From: Burkholderiaceae bacterium | Lineage (GTDB): Bacteria; Pseudomonadota; Gammaproteobacteria; Burkholderiales; Burkholderiaceae_C | Direction: 5' to 3' | Assembly (NCBI GenBank): GCA_023150375.1 | Contig: JAKLLA010000032.1 | Span: 1-33,704 of the forward strand | Length of the DNA: 33,704 nucleotides | In this document: one piece after another, positions 20,803 through 28,142 of the stretch | Layout: every line of letters begins with the position of its first letter | Position numbering within the stretch: the first letter of the stretch is position 1 | Notes under the pieces: generated by a model | Database searches by the model: none | What the model was told of the DNA's origin: nothing | What the model saw: only the letters and a program-made list of their open reading frames with translations | Translations under genes and position numbers: made by a program

Positions 20803-20837
20803 GCTCTTCTGGGCTGGGGAATAAACGGCGGTTCTAG

Positions 20838-20868
20838 ACGGTGCACCTCAACCACAGAGATGCACCGT
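20838..20868 (+). promoter_or_regulatory. inverted repeat overlapping the start of the excisionase-like gene
   Basis: ACGGTGCA (20838-20845) and TGCACCGT (20861-20868) are perfect inverted arms 15 bp apart. The right arm overlaps the first two bases of the GTG start at 20867. It could be an operator bound by the encoded HTH protein or an mRNA hairpin that limits translation. Confidence 0.55.
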
Positions 20869-21211
20869 GACCACTGAATTTCGACCCCTGACCAAAGAAT
20901 GCGTCGCCGACGTTCTGGGTGTCTGCGTTCGCACCATCGACAACTGGGTCAACGACGGGACCCTCATCGCGCCGCGGAAGCTTGGGAGTCGTCCCTACTG
21001 GCACCCACGCACCTTCTACGCCTGGCTGGACCAGGCTCTTTCGGCTCCGCCGGCCAGCGAGAACTCGGACGCCTCAGACACCGCGACGGGCCACCACGCC
21101 CCCAAGGCCCCACCCTCCCCGGCCAAGAGCAAAGCTGCGGTATCCGGCAAGAGTGAGTCCGACGCGATTCGTGCCCGGGACAGAGCGAAGCTCGACGCGC
21201 TCCTGGGCTGA
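20867..21211 (+). CDS. small HTH protein, candidate excisionase/regulator
   Basis: A 114-residue protein with a GTG start. The N-terminal 60 residues are a MerR/excisionase-type winged helix-turn-helix: LTKECVADVLGVCVRTIDNWVNDG followed by the wing GSRPYWHPRTFYAWL. The remainder is a Pro/Ala/Ser-rich, Lys-containing tail of low complexity. Proteins like this beside tRNA-associated integrases often act as recombination directionality factors, but a plain transcription regulator is equally possible. It follows the integrase by 113 bp in the same direction. Confidence 0.65.
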   Translation: MTTEFRPLTKECVADVLGVCVRTIDNWVNDGTLIAPRKLGSRPYWHPRTFYAWLDQALSAPPASENSDASDTATGHHAPKAPPSPAKSKAAVSGKSESDAIRARDRAKLDALLG

Positions 21212-21243
21212 ATTCCGAGCAACTCCGCGACTTCAGTCGTCTT

Positions 21244-22095
21244 TCATGGAGAGGGGCGCTCGCGGAACCAGCCCGCCCTCTGCCCGTCATCCCCGACCCG
21301 GTAGACCAGTTCGAACAGCTTGGACTCGCTGAGGACCTGCGGCCAAGTGCGACAGCCGTACTTGCTTGGGGTCTGGTCGGGATGGTGCTGGGCCATCCAC
21401 TCGCGAGCCCCGTCCAATCGGGTCCAGCCGTCCTCGGACAACGCTTCGGACGCCTCGCGCAGCACTCGAACGATGCCGGTCTGCGGCCAATCGAAGCTTC
21501 CATCAGGCGCGATGCCATTCACCACCATGTCGTTGAAGGCATCGGTCTGAGCGAAAGCGGCCATGTGCGCTCGCGCCTCGTCCATGGTCTTGACCCACCC
21601 GACCAGTTCGTTGTGGAGGTGGTCGATGCGCTGGTAGCAGTGTTCGAGGTGGCGCAAGGCAGCCTCGCAGCCCGGGTCGCTCCAGAGGTCGAATCGCTCG
21701 ATGAAGTGGTGCACCAGTTCGTTGCGCATCGCGACCAGCTCCTCAATCTGAGCTCTGACCTCGGCGAGCCGCTCAGGCGCCATGGTCATGCGGTAGCTGA
21801 TGGCCATGGAGATGCGGTCGGTCGGGACCTTGTCCTCCGGGAGCAACTCGCGCTCGAATCCATCCGGCACCGCGTAACTCTCGAAGAGGGACTTGACCAG
21901 CGTACCCAGGGTCCTTTCTGAGAACTTCTCCAAGTTCGCGGCCCGCTGGGCTTCAAGCGTGTCGGCAGGTCCGGCCAGTTCGTGGTGGGCCAGCAGCGTC
22001 TTCATCAGTCGCTCGTACTGCTGCAAGCGCAGCATGCACCGCCCCAGCCAACGCTGGACGTCGAGCTGGCCTTGGGGTCTAGGTTGGTCGGTCAT
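21244..22095 (-). CDS. HEPN-like / OST-HTH (LOTUS) domain protein
   Basis: A 283-residue protein. The C-terminal part (about 205-283: VLREASEALSEDGWTRLDGA, PSKYGCRTWPQVLS, LFELVYRV, WFRERP) matches the OST-HTH/LOTUS fold, an RNA-binding winged helix known from Oskar and TDRD5/7 and from bacterial proteins. The N-terminal 190 residues look all-helical and include Arg124-Asn-Glu-Leu-Val-His129, an Rx4H motif as in HEPN ribonucleases, followed by His130. The LOTUS call is fairly firm; the HEPN call is inference from the motif and helicity. The gene is divergent from hipB, and the operators lie between them. No good Shine-Dalgarno is seen. Function unknown; an RNA-targeting role is plausible. Confidence 0.7.
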   Translation of the reverse strand: MTDQPRPQGQLDVQRWLGRCMLRLQQYERLMKTLLAHHELAGPADTLEAQRAANLEKFSERTLGTLVKSLFESYAVPDGFERELLPEDKVPTDRISMAISYRMTMAPERLAEVRAQIEELVAMRNELVHHFIERFDLWSDPGCEAALRHLEHCYQRIDHLHNELVGWVKTMDEARAHMAAFAQTDAFNDMVVNGIAPDGSFDWPQTGIVRVLREASEALSEDGWTRLDGAREWMAQHHPDQTPSKYGCRTWPQVLSESKLFELVYRVGDDGQRAGWFRERPSP

Positions 22096-22156
22096 CGCGT
22101 CAGTGTTCCATGGCGGAAGTGCTCGGCCGGTTGGGCCTATGCAACCCCAGCCAGAG

Positions 22157-22322
22157 TTTCGGAAAATCAGAAATACCGCCTACCACCGCATCGAGAGCTC
22201 CTCTGTTTCTGATTTACCGAAATTCTAGTTGATGACACCGCCAGAACCGCCTATGATTTCGGAATAGCAGAAACTCTTCGCTTGAAGCCCGTTCCAAAAG
22301 CCCCGCCACTGAAATTCCGAAA
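22157..22322. promoter_or_regulatory. four-site operator array of hipBA and the divergent LOTUS gene
   Basis: Four copies of TTTCGG-N5-CAGAAA occur at 22157-22173 (plus), 22206-22222 (minus), 22257-22273 (plus) and 22306-22322 (minus). The first three match at all 12 fixed positions; the last ends CAGTGG. Starts are 49, 51 and 49 bp apart and orientation alternates. Site 3 overlaps the -10 of the hipB promoter and its start point; site 4 touches the hipB ATG. They are probable HipB binding sites; E. coli hipBA also has four operators, of different sequence. Confidence 0.8.
22229..22257 (+). promoter_or_regulatory. hipBA promoter
   Basis: TTGATG (22229-22234) and TATGAT (22252-22257) are separated by 17 bp, a good sigma-70 promoter with a start near 22264. 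Its -10 abuts operator site 3, so a bound HipB-type repressor would block it. Confidence 0.75.
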
Positions 22323-22645
22323 TGACCGACTCCGCCACCCGCCGACCGACCCTGCTCCAGTCAGCCCCTGACCTGGGCCCGGTCGTGCGCGAGCGCCGCA
22401 AGTCGCAGTCGCTGCGCATTGACGATGCCGCTGGCCTGCTCGGCGTGTCCGTGGACCTCATGTCTCGGCTCGAAAACGGCCAGGGCTCCGTGCGCCTGGA
22501 CAAGGCCTTGGCCGTGCTCGATGGCCTGGGCCTCACGCTCATGGTGCTGCCCAAGGAGCACCCATGGGCGCGCGAGGCGGCCTCTTCAAGCGGCTCTGGC
22601 GGCTCAGACAGCTCGTCGGTACCTACCGGCGCCTCGAAGCCATGA
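22322..22645 (+). CDS. hipB: HipB-type antitoxin/repressor
   Basis: A 107-residue Xre/Cro-type protein. The HTH spans about residues 20-75 (VVRERRKSQSLRIDDAAGLL, then VSVDLMSRLENGQGSVRLDKAL). A flexible Gly/Ser-rich tail follows. HipB neutralises HipA kinase and represses its own operon. The four-site operator array lies directly upstream and the last site overlaps the ATG; no strong Shine-Dalgarno is visible. hipA starts 10 bp after the stop, so the two are cotranscribed. Confidence 0.85.
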   Translation: MTDSATRRPTLLQSAPDLGPVVRERRKSQSLRIDDAAGLLGVSVDLMSRLENGQGSVRLDKALAVLDGLGLTLMVLPKEHPWAREAASSSGSGGSDSSSVPTGASKP

Positions 22646-22655
22646 GGGGCTCGCC

Positions 22656-24014
22656 ATGACCAATGCATTGCATGTCTGGGCCGACGAGGCTCGTGTCGCC
22701 ACCATCGAGCACGAAGGGCGCGACGACCGCTGGGGCCTGAGCTATGCCGAGCCCTGGGTCGCCAACGCCCAGGCCTACCCGCTGTCGCCAGCACTGCCCC
22801 TGGTGCGCCCGGCGGCCGACTACGCGTCCGCATCCATCAAGCGCTTCATCGAGCACCTGCTGCCCGAGGGGCGTGCCCTGGACGTGGCCGTGGCCTACAA
22901 CGGTCTGGCCAAGACCAACGTCTTCGGCCTCATCTGGGCGCTTGGCGCCGAGACGGCGGGCGCCCTGCGCTTCACCGGGGATGCGAACCCGCCACCCTCC
23001 AACGCCGAACCCATCCTGCGAGAAATCCCCCTCCAGGAGCTCGACCAGCGCATCGCCGAACGCGAGCACGTGCCGCTGACGGTGTGGGACGGCAAGGTGC
23101 GCATGTCGGTGGCCGGCCTGCAAGACAAGCTGCTGGTCTACCTCGACCGACCACTGCAGGAGGGCGGGCGACTGTTTCTGGTGGACGGGCAGCGACTGGC
23201 CTCCACGCACATCCTCAAGCCCGACACCGGCAACCCGCAGACGCCGCACCTGGCGGTCAACGAGCACTTCTGCATGTCGCTGGCCCGCCGCATGAAGCTG
23301 CCGGCCGCTGAGGTGAACCTGTTGCGCACGCCCCGCCCGGTGCTGGTCGTGCGCCGCTTCGACCGCGCAGTCGAGAACGTCGGCGGCCAGCCACGGGTTC
23401 ACCGCCGGCACATCATCGACGCAGCCCAAGCGTGCGACCTGCCCGTGACCTACAAGTACGAGCGCAACCTGGGCAGTGCCGAGGCGGTGCGCCACATCCG
23501 CGACGGCGTGAGCTTCGAACGATTGTTCGGCTGCGCCGACCTCACGGCCAACAAGGCGGCCACACGGCTGGCCATGCTGCGCTGGGCACTCTTCCAATTC
23601 TTGATTGGCAACAGCGACGCCCACGGCAAGAACTTCTCATTCTTCGTGCGCCCGGGCGGCCTGCTGGAGCCCACGCCATGGTACGACCTGGTCAGCGTGC
23701 TGCAGTACGACGGCTTCGACACCGAGCTGGCCATGGCCTACGGCGACGTCTTCAACCACGCCGAGGTCTCGGCCTTTGCCCTGGCCGATTTTGCTGCCCG
23801 CTGCGGCGTCGACCGCAAACTGATGCGACGCGAGGGCCAGCGTCTGGCGAAGCTGGCCACGGTGGAAGCCGCGGCACAGGCCCAGGCGGCCGACTACAAG
23901 GTAGAGGCCGAGCAGGCCTTCGTGCAAGGCATCGCCGACTTCGTGGCTCGCCAGGCCGACCGTCTGATGCAGTTGGTCACCGACGCGGCGCGCTGGAAAG
24001 ACGAGTACCTCTGA
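22656..24014 (+). CDS. hipA: HipA-family Ser/Thr kinase toxin
   Basis: A 452-residue HipA. Landmarks: RMSVAGLQDK, where Ser151 corresponds to the inhibitory autophosphorylation Ser150 of E. coli HipA; STHILKPDT with the ATP-binding Lys188; and the catalytic loop GNSDAHGKNF with Asp321 and Asn326. All kinase residues are present, so it is probably active. HipA toxins phosphorylate targets such as glutamyl-tRNA synthetase and cause growth arrest. The start is the ATG at 22656 with GAGGGG 6-7 nt upstream, 10 bp after hipB. A stable hairpin follows the gene. Confidence 0.93.
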   Translation: MTNALHVWADEARVATIEHEGRDDRWGLSYAEPWVANAQAYPLSPALPLVRPAADYASASIKRFIEHLLPEGRALDVAVAYNGLAKTNVFGLIWALGAETAGALRFTGDANPPPSNAEPILREIPLQELDQRIAEREHVPLTVWDGKVRMSVAGLQDKLLVYLDRPLQEGGRLFLVDGQRLASTHILKPDTGNPQTPHLAVNEHFCMSLARRMKLPAAEVNLLRTPRPVLVVRRFDRAVENVGGQPRVHRRHIIDAAQACDLPVTYKYERNLGSAEAVRHIRDGVSFERLFGCADLTANKAATRLAMLRWALFQFLIGNSDAHGKNFSFFVRPGGLLEPTPWYDLVSVLQYDGFDTELAMAYGDVFNHAEVSAFALADFAARCGVDRKLMRREGQRLAKLATVEAAAQAQAADYKVEAEQAFVQGIADFVARQADRLMQLVTDAARWKDEYL

Positions 24015-24027
24015 CGGACGAAAGAAG

Positions 24028-24058
24028 CGGCCCCCGCAGCTCGCGCTGGCGGGGGCCG
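24028..24058 (+). terminator. stem-loop after hipA
   Basis: A perfect 10-bp stem (CGGCCCCCGC/GCGGGGGCCG, loop 11 nt) begins 13 bp after the hipA stop. There is no T run after it, so it is a probable but not canonical terminator between the convergent hipA and ssb-like genes. Confidence 0.55.
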
Positions 24059-24117
24059 AAATCATGATTCCGAATGGGCCTGCGCCACGCGTCGCGAGCC
24101 TGTGTTCTTCTGCCTTG

Positions 24118-24435
24118 TTACCCCGTTACCTCAGTAGCGACAGAAGAAGGCTTGCCAATCTTGGCCGCCTCAAAGGCCAGGATGAGCAGCGTGCCGGTAG
24201 GCTTGCCCTCGCGCGACAAGTAGAAGTCTGCCTTCAACTTGCCAGTCACTTTCACGAAGTCGCCTTTGTCGAACTGCGGCTTGGCGTCCTTCATGACCCT
24301 GACGGTGTACCAAGTCGGCTCTGTGTCGACCCCGCGCTGGCTCTCAGCCAGGCGGAATTCGACGTAGCTCTTGTTTGGAGCAGACTTGCTCTTCTTCAAC
24401 TCGGGCTGGGTGGCGACGTTGCCGAATACTTGCAT
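24118..24435 (-). CDS. SSB-like OB-fold protein
   Basis: A 105-residue protein beginning MQVFGNVATQPELKKSKSAP with the single-stranded-DNA-binding pattern: a conserved strand SYVEFRLAESQ, an aromatic strand (TWYTVRVM), then GDFVKVTGKLKADFYLSREGKPTG. It lacks the long acidic C-terminal tail of housekeeping SSB and is shorter, like element-encoded SSBs. The ATG at 24435 has AAGGA 6 nt upstream; the frame is open further but without family resemblance. A possible promoter is ATGACC-N17-TATACG about 50-80 bp upstream. It likely protects single-stranded DNA during replication or transfer of the element. Confidence 0.75.
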   Translation of the reverse strand: MQVFGNVATQPELKKSKSAPNKSYVEFRLAESQRGVDTEPTWYTVRVMKDAKPQFDKGDFVKVTGKLKADFYLSREGKPTGTLLILAFEAAKIGKPSSVATEVTG

Positions 24436-24503
24436 GCGTTGTCCTTGGGTTGCGGCGCTGCGGATGCATCGCCTGCTTCGTATAGCGAACGCATGCATGC
24501 AGG

Positions 24504-25688
24504 TCATGCGAGTGACGACTCGCTTGGCGGCAGCCCGGTGGGACCATTGCCACCAACGAGTGGTGAGGCCGGCCGTGTCCATGTGCCGAGAGGCAATGGG
24601 CGACGGTACGGCAGCTCGTTCTCTTCAAACCACCCAGATGGCGTGATGCCACCACGGCCGTCAAGCCGCACTCGCGGCAAGTTAACGGGCAGAGCCTGCA
24701 CCAAGACGTACCCGGCCAGCACATCCACCAAGCGGCTACCAGCACCTAGGCGCTGGCTGATGGTCTGCTGCACCTCGTAGACCCCGTTCGCCCTCCGACG
24801 AAGTCGGCGAACGCCTTCCTCCAAGGGTCTGCCCGCCGTCTCCGTGACCAGACGGTCCAGCGCCGCGATTACGCGTGCATGAATGCGGTCGGTCCGTGTC
24901 AGCACGACCACTCGCCGCAAGGGTGCCTTCAGCTGAGTGTCTGCGCCCATCGAGAGTACGAGGGAACGAAGAGCTGCAGCCCGGTCAGAGCCTCTTGCAC
25001 TACGGTCAACCTCGAACCACGTTATGCCGTCGGCTTCGATGGCGACGGCATCCGGCCGGAGCGACCTTGTCTGCTGGCGGCCCTTAACTTTGGTGCAGAC
25101 AGTCAGTAAGCCCTTTGCAAAGCCCCTCGCCAGCTTCTGTGCCAGTTCGTTCTCGGTCATCGCATGCAGTCCCCGGGCCTCGGCGCAGAGCACAAGGAAC
25201 TGGGCCCAGAGGCGGTGCTCAGGATTCGTCATGTCGGTAACCCGCCGCACCGACGCGGACGCTGCGTGGCCCCTCTCCTGAATCCATGTCACGCCTCGCT
25301 GTGTCAGGCCGTAGACGGTCATGAAGCGGTCCGTCCGATACCTGGCAAGCAACTTCGCCTTGACGAGGCCGCGCATCGCACGCTGGGCAGCGCTGAGCGC
25401 AGCCTTGAATGGGCGCTCCGCGAAACAGTGCACGGCGACGTCAATCGTCCGCATGACCCTGAACCGGTCCGCCAGAAGCAGCGTTCTCAGCCAAATGACG
25501 CTCTGCAACTCGCGCGCATGCACTGCGTTTGTGAGGCCCCGGCGGGGCGTACGTTCGGTACCGTGGGCTCGTCCATCGTGGCCTGTGGTGTCCGGCATCT
25601 CGCCCAGGGCTTGATGCGCCTCCGTCCCCGCGGCAGCGTGTTCATGCGGCTCTGACGCGCCGCGGGTATCGTCGTGGTAGTTGTTCAT
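24504..25688 (-). CDS. replication-relaxation-like protein
   Basis: A 394-residue protein from the ATG at 25688, with GGAG about 9 nt upstream. After a polar, His-rich N-terminal region of about 50 residues comes a winged-helix segment (about 60-140, including RAMRGLVKAKLLARY and VYGLTQRGVTWI). Near residue 211 RPDAVAI begins a beta-alpha region with ITWFEVDRSARGSD (Glu226, Asp228), a PD...ExD arrangement as in replication-relaxation proteins and PD-(D/E)XK-like folds. It resembles the PF13814 type of plasmid and integrative-element proteins. It lies 68 bp upstream of the SSB-like gene on the same strand, so both may act in DNA processing of the element. The family call is moderate. Confidence 0.6.
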   Translation of the reverse strand: MNNYHDDTRGASEPHEHAAAGTEAHQALGEMPDTTGHDGRAHGTERTPRRGLTNAVHARELQSVIWLRTLLLADRFRVMRTIDVAVHCFAERPFKAALSAAQRAMRGLVKAKLLARYRTDRFMTVYGLTQRGVTWIQERGHAASASVRRVTDMTNPEHRLWAQFLVLCAEARGLHAMTENELAQKLARGFAKGLLTVCTKVKGRQQTRSLRPDAVAIEADGITWFEVDRSARGSDRAAALRSLVLSMGADTQLKAPLRRVVVLTRTDRIHARVIAALDRLVTETAGRPLEEGVRRLRRRANGVYEVQQTISQRLGAGSRLVDVLAGYVLVQALPVNLPRVRLDGRGGITPSGWFEENELPYRRPLPLGTWTRPASPLVGGNGPTGLPPSESSLA

Positions 25689-26479
25689 GCAGCAGGCTCC
25701 AGTCGAGGGTTGACCGACCACCCGTGCGCTGACGTTCAGCATCGTCAGGCTCTTGGCCAGGTCTTCCTTCGTCTAGCAACTGGCCGCGCATGGCGCTGCC
25801 CAGCTGCAAGACCCAGCACACCTCGCGAGCCGCAGGCGCTTGGCTCTGCCCAAGGACCGGTCGCACGCGACCGCGCGGGCGTGGGGCCTTGGGTCTTCTC
25901 CCCGCGCAATCGCTCGGGCGCCAGGGGGCACCCGTCACCCGCGTCTTCGTCGCGACGTCCATCGATGCCGACCGTCCTGCAGCCGGCTGGCGCCGGTGCG
26001 AAACCGCCGCCGTCCCCAGAACGCATTCTTCGAAGCCTAGAGTTCTCCCAGGGACGGCGAGCCCAACTGTTCTTCCGGCAAGCCGTGCCATCCGGGCTGC
26101 CCCGCCCATCAGTCTTGCCTCGAGGCAAGACCGATGAGCGGGGACCCCGCGCCCGACGAAGCACAACGCGCGGCGCGCGTCGTGCGGCGCCATCGGGAGG
26201 CTTGCGCTGGCACGGCGGCGGTTTCGCACCGCCCGCCGGCCCAGTCGCGAGCAACTGTGTCCTCACTACTGACCGCTCGATGCCGGTTGTGACTCACATA
26301 CGCAGCAGACCGACCACAAGGCAGCGGCCTGGACGGCCGCCCGTCCTCCGGCTAGTCATCACCCAAGAGCGGACGTCAGCGCCCCTCGGGCCAGTCGTAC
26401 CAAGGCTCTTCGTCCAAGGGAGGCCAGCCCTCACGTGCCCCTGTTGCTACACGTCGCTGCAACAGCACTGGAGCGCACG
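25689..26479. other. gene-free stretch dense in inverted repeats
   Basis: No convincing gene was found; open frames on both strands here are Arg/Pro-rich and resemble no family. The stretch contains a 20-bp perfect inverted pair (25994-26013 with 26212-26231), a 20-bp palindrome in the centre (26112-26131), hairpins at 25858-25873, 26138-26150 and 26161-26185, and CTGTTGC/GCAACAG (26441-26465) just before the next gene. It lies between divergent genes, so it must hold at least their promoters. A replication origin, transfer origin or structured RNA is possible; the sequence does not decide. Confidence 0.6.
25994..26231. repeat. inverted pair of units with conserved ends
   Basis: The left unit (25994-26121) and the right unit (26122-26231, opposite strand) share a perfect 20-bp outer end (CGGTGCGAAACCGCCGCCGT) and an inner end of about 22 bp (CCCCGC, one mismatch, CATC, one mismatch, then GTCTTGCCTC), while the middles differ in sequence and length. 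At their junction the inner ends form the perfect palindrome 26112-26131. The right unit also has an 11-bp hairpin with one mismatch (26161-26185). Confidence 0.8.
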
Positions 26480-27100
26480 ATGATTCTGAAGAACGACGCC
26501 GGACGGACGTATCTCTACCGCAGCCGCTGGGTCCCCAAGGGGCCCGGCGTGCCACACGGCTACTCCACGCAGGAGTACGTCGGTGCCGTCAGCGCGGACG
26601 TCGAGTCGCTTCCTGAGACGCTCGCTGCTGAGCTCACGCCAGAGGAGCGACAGCAGCTTGAAGACCGGTTGTTCACGCCTCGTCGGCGTGCCCGTGAAGA
26701 AGCCGAGCGCCGAGCGGCGGCACGCCAGGTGGACCCTCGTTGGCGTCTCGAGGAGGCTTTGAGGCTGGTCCGTGAAGCCGCAGAGCTCAGCGAGCGACGA
26801 CCCGTCGAGGCTGCCACAACTGCGCGGCTCATCGAGGCATTGCGCTCGGTTCGAACACCTGCTCCCATCTCATCAGGGGAGCCGGCGTCTCAACACCCCC
26901 TGGTTCCTGCCCTACGTGCCATCCGCACAGCCACCCAGGCCGTCCGTTCGGGAGAACTCGGGCGCGCGCCCGACCGAGCTGTGCGAAACACCAAAACGTA
27001 CCAGCTCTGGTCCGACCTGTACGACGCCACCTGCGGGGAGACAGCAAGCCTCCTGCGTGCGCTGCAGGAAGCCGGCTTCGTCAAGTCGCGCCGCAGCTGA
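26480..27100 (+). CDS. hypothetical protein, charged helical
   Basis: A 206-residue protein of no family I recognise. The start ATG at 26480 has GGAG 6-7 nt upstream. The N-terminus (MILKNDAGRTYLYRSRWVPKG) looks like short beta strands; from about residue 60 it is Arg/Glu-rich and probably a long helix (PEERQQLEDRLFTPRRRARE), and the C-terminal third (NTKTYQLWSDLYDATCGETA) could be a second small domain. The charge pattern suits a nucleic-acid-associated or structural protein, but that is a guess. Its last 20 bp overlap the convergent gene at 27081. Confidence 0.65.
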   Translation: MILKNDAGRTYLYRSRWVPKGPGVPHGYSTQEYVGAVSADVESLPETLAAELTPEERQQLEDRLFTPRRRAREEAERRAAARQVDPRWRLEEALRLVREAAELSERRPVEAATTARLIEALRSVRTPAPISSGEPASQHPLVPALRAIRTATQAVRSGELGRAPDRAVRNTKTYQLWSDLYDATCGETASLLRALQEAGFVKSRRS

Positions 27101-27944
27101 CTGGGTAGACGTCATTGGCGCGCGCCAAGTAGAGGTCGTCGCGCTGAGCGAGCTTAGCGAACTCAGCCTTCCTGCGAACACCGTCGAGCGCTCCCTGGAT
27201 GGTGTCGGCATGGAATGCAACTTCGCCATTGCGAGCAATGAAGCCCCGCCGCACGTTCACCGCGTAGCCACGAGCACGTTCAGCCCAGGTCGCTCGGAAG
27301 AGCTCCAAGCACTGTGGAGCGGCCATCTGCAGCGCGTTCAAGGTCAGGAAGCCATCCACGTTGGCCAGACCGCGCTTCAGTACACGAGTTCGCCAGTCAG
27401 TCGGCACCGTGATGAAGTGATGGTCCTCGTTCGCGCGCCAGCCCTTGACGGCGCCAAGGTGCGTAACCCAGTTCGGGCGGACCTCAATCCTGTATCCGAC
27501 CTCGGACGGGTCATCGGTGAGAGTCACCTTGAAGCTTGTTCCGCCTGGAGCACCGTGGCGGACGCAGGATTTGGCCGCCGCAATGACGGCAGCCACGCGG
27601 ATGCCACGGAGTCGTTCATGCAGGTTACGACTGATGACCGCCAGCGGTGGACGCTCGTCGCTCGGCGCGAAGAACCAGTCCTGCAAGCCAGGCATCCGCC
27701 GAAACGCGCCGGAAAGCACGCGGAGCTGTCGCAGGTCGGCGATTTCGTCGATGCGAGCCCGCAGCGCAGCCACGGTGGCATCGGACGATGAAAAGCCGTT
27801 CTTGCGCAGCACGAGCTTGGCGTGCTTGTTCGAGGTGAGCTGAAGGTGCATTGACGCCAGACGGCTCAGCTGCGCGTGATTCGGCTGCAGGCGGGAAACG
27901 GGGGCGTTGCAGTGGGTGTCAGGGTAGACGTAGATGAAGCGCAT
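27081..27944 (-). CDS. hypothetical protein
   Basis: A 287-residue protein that I do not recognise. It begins MRFIYVYPDTHCNAPVSRLQPNHAQ, has no signal peptide or membrane segment, and contains a beta-rich middle (SFKVTLTDDPSEVGYRIEVRPNWV, HFITVPTDWRTRVLKRG) and a C-terminal ARGYAVNVRRGFIARNGEVAFH stretch followed by helices. It overlaps the 3' end of the convergent 26480 gene by 20 bp and is divergent from the HTH gene at 28143, across a palindrome that may control both. It is probably element-encoded accessory cargo. Confidence 0.65.
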   Translation of the reverse strand: MRFIYVYPDTHCNAPVSRLQPNHAQLSRLASMHLQLTSNKHAKLVLRKNGFSSSDATVAALRARIDEIADLRQLRVLSGAFRRMPGLQDWFFAPSDERPPLAVISRNLHERLRGIRVAAVIAAAKSCVRHGAPGGTSFKVTLTDDPSEVGYRIEVRPNWVTHLGAVKGWRANEDHHFITVPTDWRTRVLKRGLANVDGFLTLNALQMAAPQCLELFRATWAERARGYAVNVRRGFIARNGEVAFHADTIQGALDGVRRKAEFAKLAQRDDLYLARANDVYPVSCGAT

Positions 27945-27960
27945 GTCTGTTCTGCTTGAT

Positions 27961-27980
27961 GCGTAGCGACGTTGCTACGC
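27961..27980. promoter_or_regulatory. palindrome in a divergent intergenic region
   Basis: GCGTAGC and GCTACGC are perfect 7-bp arms around GACGTT, between the divergent genes at 27944 and 28143. The likely role is an operator, perhaps for the HTH protein at 28143. Confidence 0.45.
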
Positions 27981-28142
27981 GGCAGTACAGAACTCCGTGT
28001 TTAGCCTTTTCCCGCAATCGCCCGCTGTATCCCGGTGTCGCCTGATTCAGTCCAGTTCGACAGCTTGTCCTGGGCAACCGAACCGGCGGTAGCTATACAA
28101 AGGGCATGCATGTGCATGCGCTTCTCCAGGAACCTGAAAGAC

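Noticed and set aside
22157-22322. A short CRISPR array (regular ~50-bp spacing)
   Set aside because: Repeats are only 17 bp, alternate in orientation, and overlap a promoter and start codon, so operators explain them better; no cas gene is present.
25642-26483. Three overlapping open frames on both strands through the inverted-repeat region
   Set aside because: They are Arg/Pro/Gly-rich, lack Shine-Dalgarno sites, repeat short peptides because the DNA is palindromic, and match nothing known.
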